64,000 bases of DNA from Chryseobacterium piscicola (lineage in GTDB: Bacteria > Bacteroidota > Bacteroidia > Flavobacteriales > Weeksellaceae): the NCBI RefSeq assembly GCF_900156685.1, contig NZ_FTOJ01000008.1, positions 124,001-188,000 on the forward strand. Direction: 5' to 3'. This document shows, one piece after another, positions 1-7,351 of the stretch; the first letter of the stretch is position 1; each line of letters opens with the position of its first letter. Under the pieces are notes generated by a model, which saw nothing but the letters and a program-made list of their open reading frames with translations, was not told where the DNA came from and did no database searches. The translations under genes were made by a program, and so were the position numbers.

Positions 1-188
1 TCGATGAAGATGTCGCCTGAGTCTGCCTTTGTAATTTGATTAATGATTCTTATAAAAGATGTTTTACCCGCCCCGTTTGGTCCCAAAAGACCATAAATAC
101 TGCCCTTTGGAACTGAAATACTAAAATCATCCAAGGCTACTTTTCTGCCAGAATCGTAGGTTTTTATAATGTGCTCAGCTTTTAACAT
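1..188 (-). CDS. ABC transporter ATP-binding protein, N-terminal part
   Basis: Only the first 62 residues are in the window; the gene continues beyond position 1. The start ATG is the complement of 186-188. A Walker A motif, GPNGAGKTS, lies near residues 37-45 after a typical N-terminal strand-rich region (MLKAEHIIKTYDSGRK). This is the nucleotide-binding subunit of an ABC transporter, probably an exporter of the drug/antibiotic type, acting at the inner membrane. The substrate cannot be told from this fragment and the permease is outside the window. Confidence 0.88.
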   Translation of the reverse strand, partial: MLKAEHIIKTYDSGRKVALDDFSISVPKGSIYGLLGPNGAGKTSFIRIINQITKADSGDIFI

Positions 189-256
189 GAGGATTTTCTA
201 TATAGATTAATTAGAAGCCGAAAGTTACGGAATAATTAAGACAGAATATAAGCGCA

Positions 257-290
257 ATAAAAAATCCTGATGATTATCAGGATTTTTTTT
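257..290. terminator. bidirectional intrinsic terminator
   Basis: A perfect stem built from AATCCTGAT and ATCAGGATT at 263-284 is flanked by A6 on the left and T8 on the right. It closes the minus-strand gene ending at 294 and insulates the ABC gene start. Confidence 0.75.
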
Positions 291-293
291 ATA

Positions 294-644
294 TTATAAT
301 TTTACGATTTGCGTTACTTTCTGTGTGTTGTCACTCAAAATGTAACGGATCATGTATTTTCCAGGTTTCAGCTTATCTATGTTTATCTCGCTCCGGTTGG
401 TATTGATATTGTAACTCGCCACCTGAGTTCCCATTATAGAGTAAAAAGTTACATTCTTTATTTTCAAACTCGCGTCTTTGGCCTTTACTACCAAAACATC
501 TTTTGCAGGATTGGGGTATGCCGTTAAAATACCATCATCAGATTTTTGAGATAAAGAAGATGGCTCTCTCTGCTGTGCTTTCATTTGATTTGAAAACCCT
601 AAGAAACTTGCTGAAAAGATAAATAAAAGTAAAATTTTTCTCAT
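294..644 (-). CDS. small T9SS type A sorting-domain protein
   Basis: This 116-residue secreted protein has an N-terminal signal peptide (MRKILLLFIFSASFLG, likely cleaved near the KAQ at residues 22-24). Almost all the rest is a type A C-terminal sorting domain. Visible hallmarks are YPNPAKDVL, a central strand ending in GTQVASY, the LKPGKYMIRY strand and the terminal TQKVTQIVKL. In Bacteroidetes such domains direct proteins through the type IX secretion system and are removed at the surface. What is odd is the near absence of cargo: only about 15 residues separate the predicted cleavage site from the sorting domain. It may be a truncated remnant or a peptide-releasing carrier. Family assignment is firm; function is unknown. 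Confidence 0.8.
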   Translation of the reverse strand: MRKILLLFIFSASFLGFSNQMKAQQREPSSLSQKSDDGILTAYPNPAKDVLVVKAKDASLKIKNVTFYSIMGTQVASYNINTNRSEINIDKLKPGKYMIRYILSDNTQKVTQIVKL

Positions 645-725
645 TGACGCATTTTTTGCATATAAACTCTAACAAAAATAATAAATTACTTTATAGTGTG
701 CAATAGCTTTTTGTAATAGTTATAT

Positions 726-733
726 TAAATTTG
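726..733 (+). promoter_or_regulatory. -7 promoter element of hemB
   Basis: TAAATTTG matches the Bacteroidetes sigma-A -7 consensus TAnnTTTG and lies 27 bases before the hemB ATG. No good TTG at the -33 distance was found. Confidence 0.6.
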
Positions 734-760
734 CAACAATATTTCAAAAATTATTCCAAA

Positions 761-1750
761 ATGATATATTCAAGAAACAGAAGATTGAGATCTAATGAAA
801 CAGTGAGAAGTTTGGTAAGAGAAAGCGGTCTTTTTGTAAACGATTTTGTGATGCCTGTCTTCGTAATGGAGGGAGAGAATAAAGAGGAAGCTATTTCTTC
901 TATGCCAGGGATTTTCAGGAGAAGTGTAGATTTAACTGTAAAAGAATGTAAGGAACTATTTTCTTTAGGTGTAAAGGCAGTTAATCTTTACATGAAAGTT
1001 TCGGAGCATCTGAAAGATAATACAGGAAAAGAAGCATGGAACAAAGATGGATTGATGCAGCAAACAATAAAAGCCATCAAAAATGCAGTTCCAGAAATGG
1101 TGGTGATGCCAGATGTGGCGCTAGATCCTTATTCTATCTACGGGCACGACGGAATTATTGAAAACGGGAAAATAGCAAATGATGCTACCAACCACGCTTT
1201 GGCAAGAATGTCGGTTTCTCTTGCTGAAGCTGGAGCAGATATTGTAGCCCCTAGTGATATGATGGATGGTAGAGTGCTCGTCATTAGAGAAGCTTTAGAA
1301 GAAAATGGGTTCCACGACGTAGGTATTTTGAGTTATTCGGCAAAATATGCGAGTTCATTCTATGGTCCTTTCAGAAGTGCTTTAGACAGTGCCCCGAGAG
1401 ATAACGGCGATATTCCGAAAGATAAAAAAACGTATCAGATGGATTTTCATAACTCCAGAGAGGCCTTAAATGAGGTCTTAAAAGATGTAGATGAAGGAGC
1501 AGATATTATCATGATAAAACCAGGACTCCCTTATTTGGATATTGTTTCTAAAGTACGTGAAGCTATCGATCTACCCATCGCAGTTTACAACGTAAGTGGA
1601 GAATATGCCATGGTAAAAGCGGCAGCACAAAATGGATGGCTAGATAATGACCAAACCATCATAGAAAGCTTAACGTGCTTCAAGAGAGCCGGTGCAGATA
1701 TGATTTTTACGTATTTCGCCAAAGAAGCAGCAATACTATTGAATAAATAA
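761..1750 (+). CDS. hemB: porphobilinogen synthase (delta-aminolevulinate dehydratase)
   Basis: HemB condenses two 5-aminolevulinate molecules to porphobilinogen in cytosolic haem biosynthesis. The ATG at 761 gives 329 residues, the normal family length; an in-frame TTG at 731 overlaps the promoter element and is rejected. Both Schiff-base lysines are visible, in SYSAKYASSFYGPF and IMIKPGLPYLD. The metal loop reads DVALDPYSIYGHDG, with no cysteines, so this is the Zn-independent, Mg-type enzyme rather than the three-cysteine zinc type. It appears monocistronic, with its own -7 element and a terminator. Identity is certain; metal type is inferred from the loop. Confidence 0.97.
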   Translation: MIYSRNRRLRSNETVRSLVRESGLFVNDFVMPVFVMEGENKEEAISSMPGIFRRSVDLTVKECKELFSLGVKAVNLYMKVSEHLKDNTGKEAWNKDGLMQQTIKAIKNAVPEMVVMPDVALDPYSIYGHDGIIENGKIANDATNHALARMSVSLAEAGADIVAPSDMMDGRVLVIREALEENGFHDVGILSYSAKYASSFYGPFRSALDSAPRDNGDIPKDKKTYQMDFHNSREALNEVLKDVDEGADIIMIKPGLPYLDIVSKVREAIDLPIAVYNVSGEYAMVKAAAQNGWLDNDQTIIESLTCFKRAGADMIFTYFAKEAAILLNK

Positions 1751-1755
1751 ACTAA

Positions 1756-1789
1756 AACAGCAACTTGAATCAGGTTGCTGTTTTTTTTT
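1756..1789 (+). terminator. intrinsic terminator after hemB
   Basis: AACAGCAAC (1756-1764) pairs with GTTGCTGTT (1774-1782) and is followed by a run of T residues. Confidence 0.85.
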
Positions 1790-1909
1790 GTTTTAAAATT
1801 AATTCTGATTTAAACTTTTTTAATATAATAAATATCAGAATATCCGTTTTTCGACCTAATTCAATTTAAGAATCTGTTTAAAAATAATTTTAATGAATTT
1901 TAAACAGAC

Positions 1910-2045
1910 TGTAAGGATTGAAAAGCCTTGTTTCCTTTGCTAAGTCTTACGATTTTACCTGAAATTTTTTAAAATTGTAATGCGATTGCTGAATTTTCAT
2001 TTGCGAAACTTAAAAAACAGTGAGTAGTAAAATATCTTTGCCAAA
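1910..2045. repeat. dispersed intergenic repeat, copy A
   Basis: This stretch shares blocks with 36270-36400 in the same order: TTGCTAAGTCTTAC versus TTACTAAGTTTAC, GAAATT...ATTGTAATGC, GCTGAATTTTCATTTGCG, and a GAGTAGTA tail. The copies are diverged but collinear over about 120 bases. Both lie in gene-free gaps between convergent genes. I see no open frame in the 1790-2146 gap. It could be a relic of a non-autonomous element or a small RNA; neither is proven. Confidence 0.6.
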
Positions 2046-2146
2046 TTTGTGGGAAAACTAAGTTTAGATGATAAAACGGACAATTATAAATAAACATCAT
2101 CGTATATTTTTTAAACCATTGTTAAAGACGTTTAAGTTTTTTTTAA

Positions 2147-2875
2147 TCATAAAATATCAAAATCCTTACCCTTCACAAATTTTGCTGCGAAAGGAGCTTG
2201 ATTTGCTTTGTATTTTAAAATGAAATTCTTCTTGGTAGCTGTGTTTACATTGGTTTGTACATCTACATTGGTAGTGCTGAAACTCACATCCAAAGCCACA
2301 CCAGAATCTTTTTCCAAATTGATCTCAACACTTTCAGCATAAAAAAGGGCGGTACTCAGAAAATTAAATTTTACATTTTTTCTGTATGCCTTAGATTCAT
2401 CCTGAGTAAATGCAGAATAGTTTCTTAAAATTTCAATCCCAGGAGAATCGATGTTGGTAATTCTTGATTTGGTTACATTACTTACTTTTATAGAAAAATC
2501 TTTAGCATTTTTCAGATCGCCTTGAATGTCAATATTAAATAAAGAAGGTAAAGACAATCCGAAATCAAACATACTTTCTTTTGTAAATTCAAAATCTGGA
2601 ATCATCGCAGTGAATTTTTTCACTTCTTTTAATTGATTTTTCACGGTTTCCAATTGAGCTCCGGAAAAGAGATAACCGATTAAATTATTATTGGTGGTAC
2701 GCCAGTTTCTGCCATTTCGTTCAAAAATTTCCCCCAGCATGGTGTCTTCCGACGAATGAGGAAGTAAATCGATATCTTGCCATTTAAAAACCTCCTTTGC
2801 ATAAGGAAGTCTATTGATGATATTGGTGCCTAGATCAAGCGCTATAAGCTCTGTAAGTTTTTGGTTGTTTTGCAT
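2147..2875 (-). CDS. uncharacterised cytosolic protein, 242 aa
   Basis: I do not recognise this protein. It has no signal peptide and no long hydrophobic segment. The first 100 residues look mixed alpha/beta (KEVFKWQDIDLLPHSSED, then an NWRTTNNNLIGYLF stretch). From about residue 105 the sequence has alternating hydrophobic strands (FGLSLPSLFNIDIQGDL, FSIKVSNVTKSRITNI, FNFLSTALFYAESVEINL), suggesting a large beta-sheet domain. It ends FAAKFVKGKDFDIL. It is transcribed alone, convergent with hemB and divergent from lptB, in a gap-rich neighbourhood. Codon usage looks native. A beta-rich pore-forming-type fold is only one untested possibility. Confidence 0.7.
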   Translation of the reverse strand: MQNNQKLTELIALDLGTNIINRLPYAKEVFKWQDIDLLPHSSEDTMLGEIFERNGRNWRTTNNNLIGYLFSGAQLETVKNQLKEVKKFTAMIPDFEFTKESMFDFGLSLPSLFNIDIQGDLKNAKDFSIKVSNVTKSRITNIDSPGIEILRNYSAFTQDESKAYRKNVKFNFLSTALFYAESVEINLEKDSGVALDVSFSTTNVDVQTNVNTATKKNFILKYKANQAPFAAKFVKGKDFDIL

Positions 2876-3254
2876 TATTTTTTTGTTTTTGGTTGAAGTA
2901 AAATTAATTAAATTTTTCTATCTCACGAACTTATTTGATTGATATATAAATAGTAAAGATTAAAAATTTTCTTATAAACAAAAAAAATATTTTAATTTAA
3001 CCAAATGACTGTTATGCAAGCCAATTATTTGTTTTGCAGATGATGGATGAAGGAGAGGAGTAGTATAAGACTGGGAAATAAGGAGATTTCAGTACTACTT
3101 ATATGCTAATTGATGTCTTTGTAAAAGTTAAAAAAGTAAGGACTCTTGAATAATGTAAATTCTGTCAATAAATTGAAATCAAAAAAAAGATTTTAAAGTG
3201 AATTTTTTTAGTTTCACCAATTTCCTGCTTTATCATTTCAATTCAAAAAAACTT
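2876..3254. other. gene-free divergent intergenic region
   Basis: About 380 AT-rich bases separate the divergent 242-residue gene and lptB. I see no convincing open frame or structured RNA here apart from the promoter element at its right end. Confidence 0.5.
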
Positions 3255-3262
3255 TATCTTTG
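3255..3262 (+). promoter_or_regulatory. -7 promoter element of lptB (possibly leaderless)
   Basis: TATCTTTG fits TAnnTTTG and ends only 5 bases before the ATG at 3268. Transcription would therefore start at or just before the start codon. Confidence 0.55.
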
Positions 3263-3267
3263 CCTCT

Positions 3268-4329
3268 ATGATTTTACGAGGAGAAAACTTAATAAAAGAA
3301 TACGGTCCCAAAAAAGTAGTGAAAGGTGTTTCTGTGCAAGTACAGCAGGGAGAAATTGTAGGTTTGCTTGGTCCAAACGGAGCAGGTAAAACTACCTCTT
3401 TTTATATGATCGTAGGTTTGGTAAAACCTACCTCAGGGAAAATTTTTCTTGATAAACAAGAAATCACAACCGATGCCATGTACAGGAGAGCCCAAAAAGG
3501 AATTGGATATTTGGCACAAGAAGCTTCTATTTTCAGAAAATTGTCTGTAGAAGACAATATTATGGGCGTTTTACAACTCACAAAGCTTTCAAAAAAACAA
3601 CAGCAGATGAAATGTGATGAGTTGATAGAAGAGTTTTCTTTGCAACACGTTAGAAAAAACCGAGGAGATTTACTTTCTGGGGGAGAAAGACGTAGAACCG
3701 AGATTGCAAGATGTTTGGCAACCGACCCTAGTTTTATTCTTTTGGATGAGCCTTTTGCTGGAGTAGACCCGATTGCTGTAGAAGATATTCAGAAAATTGT
3801 ACGAAGTTTAACCGATAAAAACATAGGAATTCTTATTACCGATCATAACGTACAGCAAACATTGGCCATTACCAACAAAACTTATATTATGTTTGAAGGT
3901 AAAATCTTAAAAGAAGGTCTTCCGGAAGAGCTGGCAAATGATCCCCAAGTAAGAGAGGCGTATTTGGGAGAAAATTTTGTCTACCAAAGTATTTTTGACA
4001 AACCAAGTAAGAAAACCTACGCCTACAATATCTGGGCAGGAAATTTTGATTCAAAATCTCAATTGCAAAGTTTCGTAAAAGACAATTTTGCTCAATTTGA
4101 TGATCTAAGATTAATGCATGGTTTTGAAGACATGAGTTTTTCGTCATTAGCCAATTCAGAAATTGAACATATTTTCGCTGATGTTGTTGATAAAAATGCC
4201 AACAATTCTTTTGTTTTCCAGAAAAAGGAAATCAATTCAAGCTACTCTTTACAAAAAGCGGAAGCAGATTCCAAAGCAGCCAGTAAGTCTGAATTGCATT
4301 ATCTTACAACTTATGTGTACGAAGGGTAA
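3268..4329 (+). CDS. lptB: LPS export ATPase LptB with C-terminal Imm22-like extension
   Basis: Residues 1 to about 240 are LptB, the ATPase of the LptB2FGC lipopolysaccharide exporter at the inner membrane. Walker A is GPNGAGKTTS, the Q-loop GYLAQEAS, the signature LLSGGERRR, Walker B FILLDEPFAG and the H-loop LITDHNV. LptB normally stops soon after the YLGENF sequence, at about 240 residues. Here the frame continues for about 110 more residues starting KPSKKTYAYNIWAGNFDSKS. The IWAGNF-x-S motif followed by an acidic, alpha/beta-looking segment resembles Imm22/DUF4284-type immunity proteins; this is recalled similarity, not a search. The 3' end overlaps the next gene by 17 bases. LptB is certain; the extension's identity is tentative. 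Confidence 0.93.
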   Translation: MILRGENLIKEYGPKKVVKGVSVQVQQGEIVGLLGPNGAGKTTSFYMIVGLVKPTSGKIFLDKQEITTDAMYRRAQKGIGYLAQEASIFRKLSVEDNIMGVLQLTKLSKKQQQMKCDELIEEFSLQHVRKNRGDLLSGGERRRTEIARCLATDPSFILLDEPFAGVDPIAVEDIQKIVRSLTDKNIGILITDHNVQQTLAITNKTYIMFEGKILKEGLPEELANDPQVREAYLGENFVYQSIFDKPSKKTYAYNIWAGNFDSKSQLQSFVKDNFAQFDDLRLMHGFEDMSFSSLANSEIEHIFADVVDKNANNSFVFQKKEINSSYSLQKAEADSKAASKSELHYLTTYVYEG

Positions 4330-5659
4330 AACCATTTTGTTGATATTATTCTGCGTAATCTCAATATGTTTAAATGGGCAGCTGACTGTAACGAGTCCCT
4401 ATTTCAGTGATTCATCAGAAGATTCTTATCAATTAAATTACGGTATTAGTTTATGCGATCCAGAAAAAGGAAATTACGAAGAAGCAATTCAATTTCTTAC
4501 AACGGAAGGTATTAGCAAAAGGCCCAAAACTCAGTATTATTTGCAAAGTTTGATTAATTTTCAAACAAAAGGAAAAAAAATCACTCACCAGATAATAGAT
4601 TCTTCAGAACTTAATCAAAAAGAAAAACAATTACTTAAGTTATGGCTATTTGCAGTAACTAATAATGATGATGATTACAAGATAATCCTGAATGAGGTTC
4701 TAGAAAAATATAAAGATGATCTTGATCTAAAAAAGATTGAATTGCGAAAGATTTTACAAGATCGAAGTGAACTAATTTTTACAATAACTGATTTTGATAG
4801 TTTATCAAAAAGTATACAAAAAATCCAAAATAACCGTAATTTATCAAAAAACGATCAATTGTATTTTCAATTGCTGAAATTAGATTCTGATTATTTCGTT
4901 TATGGTAACAACAAGAATTTAGAGAATCTGAGAAAAAGAATTATACTTGATTATGCAGAATTATGGAAGAAAAACAAGCTCTATTTTTCTAAAAAATATT
5001 CCAGATTAGTTTTTAAAGTCAAATGTGAGAATTCTGAAGAGTATTTTAAAATAACCGATGAACTTGAACCCGGAGACGAGATTTTTGAAGATTTTCATGA
5101 AATTTATTTCGGGCAGCCTGTAGCAAGTTTAGTAGGAAGTGATAACAAAAAATATAGCGCTTTTATAACAAAAAATCCTTTGTATTTTGGTGATCATGAA
5201 GCCGGATTTGATTTGGGGAAGATTGATTGGAACAAAAGCCCTAAGGAAGTTGAAACCAAAGAGCAATTTCAAGAATTTATACAACATATCGAGAATTTAA
5301 TTGCAAAATTTCCAGGCGCACTTGGCCCGAAAATGACCTACTTGGATGCACTTATTAAAAATAAACAATTTGTGTATGATAATGATTCTGAATTATACCA
5401 AACTGCTTTTTTAAAGAAAATTATTGATGTTTTTGCCTTGAATCAAAGAGCAAATTTTACAAATCATTTTGATTATTTCAGAGATATTTTAAAAACAGAT
5501 TCCCCAGAGATAAAATATAATGAATACTATAAAATACTTTTCAAACAAGTTAAAATTAAAAATGAAAAAGAGATTCTCGATTATTTAGCTCTCGTTATAA
5601 AAGAATTTCCGCACAACAAAAATTTAAAAATTATAGAAGAAGAATTTTCTAAAATATGA
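4313..5659 (+). CDS. secreted protein of unknown function, 448 aa
   Basis: I choose the ATG at 4313 because it begins a signal peptide (TILLILFCVISICLNGQ); the longer in-frame extension lies wholly inside lptB. The gene overlaps lptB by 17 bases, suggesting translational coupling. No catalytic motif is recognised. The N-terminal part after the signal looks like short helical repeats (NYEEAIQFLTTEGI, KTQYYLQSLINF), TPR-like in style, followed by a Lys/Asp/Glu-rich helical region. A central block (GDEIFEDFHEIYFGQPVASL) looks beta-rich. It is probably periplasmic or surface-exposed. Because the upstream protein ends in an immunity-like domain, a functional link to that extension rather than to LPS export is possible, but nothing proves it. 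Confidence 0.75.
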   Translation: MCTKGKTILLILFCVISICLNGQLTVTSPYFSDSSEDSYQLNYGISLCDPEKGNYEEAIQFLTTEGISKRPKTQYYLQSLINFQTKGKKITHQIIDSSELNQKEKQLLKLWLFAVTNNDDDYKIILNEVLEKYKDDLDLKKIELRKILQDRSELIFTITDFDSLSKSIQKIQNNRNLSKNDQLYFQLLKLDSDYFVYGNNKNLENLRKRIILDYAELWKKNKLYFSKKYSRLVFKVKCENSEEYFKITDELEPGDEIFEDFHEIYFGQPVASLVGSDNKKYSAFITKNPLYFGDHEAGFDLGKIDWNKSPKEVETKEQFQEFIQHIENLIAKFPGALGPKMTYLDALIKNKQFVYDNDSELYQTAFLKKIIDVFALNQRANFTNHFDYFRDILKTDSPEIKYNEYYKILFKQVKIKNEKEILDYLALVIKEFPHNKNLKIIEEEFSKI

Positions 5660-5686
5660 TATTTCGATAGAAACAAAACAGTAATT

Positions 5687-5719
5687 CGTACCTTTTCTCT
5701 CAGAAAAGGTGCGTTTTTC
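5687..5719 (+). terminator. intrinsic terminator
   Basis: ACCTTTTCT (5690-5698) pairs with AGAAAAGGT (5702-5710) across a CTC loop; GCG and a T-rich run follow. It closes the lptB pair. Confidence 0.8.
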
Positions 5720-5725
5720 TTTTAA

Positions 5726-5881
5726 AACCAATTCAGGGCAAAACAATTCACAAAAGCACTCAGTATTTTCGCGATTTATAGACAACAGAAACCGTTTATT
5801 AAACCCTATCGGTTGATGATTTACGGTACTTTGTTTCTTGCTTTTTTAGAAGCAATAACGGCTCAGGTAAATGCTGTGGTT
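5726..5881 (+). pseudogene. relic of an ABC exporter N-terminus
   Basis: Read in one frame this stretch gives KALSIFAIYRQQKPFIKPYR followed by LMIYGTLFLAFLEAITAQVNAVV. That is the start and first membrane helix of an ABC exporter of the fused permease-ATPase type. No start codon precedes it and similarity ends abruptly near 5881, after which the frame runs into unrelated residues and a stop. No further part of the exporter is present before the next gene at 6044. This is a 5' fragment left by a large deletion. Confidence 0.6.
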
Positions 5882-6043
5882 TGGTCTGCCGCAGAAAAGA
5901 ATGTCGTTTCTCTCCGGGCTAGCAATTCAGATTTTTTTCACAACATTGGGTTTTCATTTTTTCCTTTTTGTAAAATAAACTAATTTAGTGAGGTGAAATT
6001 GCCTTGATTAATTTGGCATTCAGAAAACGATTATAATCTAGCA

Positions 6044-6613
6044 ATGAAAATTTACACCAAAACAGGAGATAAAGGAGAAACTGCACTCTACGGCGGTACA
6101 AGGGTTTCTAAAGCCAGCGCAAGAGTAGAAAGCTACGGAAATATTGATGAGCTCAATTCTTTTATCGGAATCTCAAAAAGTTACATAACGGACGATGAGG
6201 TTTTAAAACAATTGAAGAAAATTCAGTTTGATCTCTTCACAGTTGGTTCAGAAGCGGCAACTCCGGTAGACAAATTAATGTTGGCAAACGGAAAATCTAG
6301 ACTCCCATTAATTATTTCTGATAAAGAAATTGAGGAATTGGAGAATTGGATGGATGCTTTCGAAGAAAAACTAGAGCCATTACAATATTTTATCCTTCCA
6401 GGAGGTGGAAAATCTGCAACATTTTTACACGCTGCAAGAACGATTTGTAGAAGAGCAGAACGTTCATTGGTTTTCTTAAATGAATCCGAAGAAGTGCGCT
6501 CAGAACTCATTAAATATTTAAACAGACTCTCAGATTACCTTTTTGTTTTGGCAAGATATATTTCTAAAATAAACAATGAACCAGAAGAATACTGGAATCC
6601 GAATGAAAGATAA
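6044..6613 (+). CDS. PduO-type cob(I)alamin adenosyltransferase
   Basis: This 189-residue enzyme transfers the adenosyl group of ATP to cob(I)alamin, making adenosylcobalamin in the cytosol. The PduO/MMAB signature is clear: MKIYTKTGDKGETALYGG at the N-terminus (ATP-binding loop), then SYGNIDELNSFIG, then FILPGGG and HAARTICRRAERSLV near residues 120-145. Length is normal. It overlaps the thiamine pyrophosphokinase gene by 11 bases, so the two cofactor genes are translated together. Adenosylcobalamin users (mutase or reductase genes) are not in this window. No cobalamin riboswitch was recognised upstream. Confidence 0.95.
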   Translation: MKIYTKTGDKGETALYGGTRVSKASARVESYGNIDELNSFIGISKSYITDDEVLKQLKKIQFDLFTVGSEAATPVDKLMLANGKSRLPLIISDKEIEELENWMDAFEEKLEPLQYFILPGGGKSATFLHAARTICRRAERSLVFLNESEEVRSELIKYLNRLSDYLFVLARYISKINNEPEEYWNPNER

Positions 6614-7238
6614 AGTACTCCTTTTCATCAACGGCGACGCTCCGAAATCTCTCCCCCAATTAGATGTTTACAGCTTTATTGCTTGTACAGACGGAGCTTT
6701 CCATTATCTGCAAGAATTAGATTTTCCTATGGACAGTCTGGATTTTATTTCCGGTGATTTTGATTCGCATTCTGGTGCAGATGAAAATATTTATGATGAT
6801 AAATTTATCTACACTCCGGATCAGGAGAAGACAGATTTTCATAAAGCTTTAGAAATTATTGCAGAAAAAGGCTTTGAAAACATTGATGTTTATGGAGGAA
6901 GTGGAGGAGAACAAGATCATTTTTTGGGAAATCTTACGGTCGCTTTTTTATTTAAAGAAAATTTGAACATCACATTTTATGATAAATCTTCAAAATATTT
7001 TTTTATTCCCAAAACATTTTTGCTCACAAATGTGAAGGGTAAACTGGTCTCACTTTATCCTTTCCCTCAAGCAGAAAATGTAGTCACAAAAGGCTTGAAA
7101 TGGGCATTAAACAATGAAAACCTGAACATTATCTCTAGGATTGGAACCAGAAATTCTGCTGTAGAAGATAATGTTTATATTGAATATGGTGTAGGAGATT
7201 TGCTTGTTTTTGTAGGCAAAGACTGTAGAGGATTTTAG
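6603..7238 (+). CDS. thiamine diphosphokinase
   Basis: The enzyme moves pyrophosphate from ATP to thiamine, giving thiamine diphosphate. I choose the ATG at 6603 (MKDKVLLFINGDAP), which gives 211 residues, matching the family; the upstream in-frame ATG lies inside the preceding gene. Family motifs are visible: ACTDGA, SGDFDS, TPDQEKTDFHKAL and GGSGGEQDHFLGN, the Asp-rich substrate and metal site. The start overlaps the cobalamin adenosyltransferase by 11 bases. No TPP riboswitch was seen, consistent with a salvage kinase co-transcribed from the upstream promoter. Confidence 0.93.
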   Translation: MKDKVLLFINGDAPKSLPQLDVYSFIACTDGAFHYLQELDFPMDSLDFISGDFDSHSGADENIYDDKFIYTPDQEKTDFHKALEIIAEKGFENIDVYGGSGGEQDHFLGNLTVAFLFKENLNITFYDKSSKYFFIPKTFLLTNVKGKLVSLYPFPQAENVVTKGLKWALNNENLNIISRIGTRNSAVEDNVYIEYGVGDLLVFVGKDCRGF

Positions 7239-7351
7239 TATAGAAATTTTCAATTTTATTAATTTTCAATCTAATCAAACTTTAAGAAAATTTAAAACCA
7301 AAAAATCAATCTTTTTTAGCAATTTTGCATTCTTAATTCACTTGCTAGAAA

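Noticed and set aside
4163..4312. Longer N-terminus of the 448-residue secreted protein
   Set aside because: It lies wholly in lptB and would bury the clear signal peptide starting at 4313.
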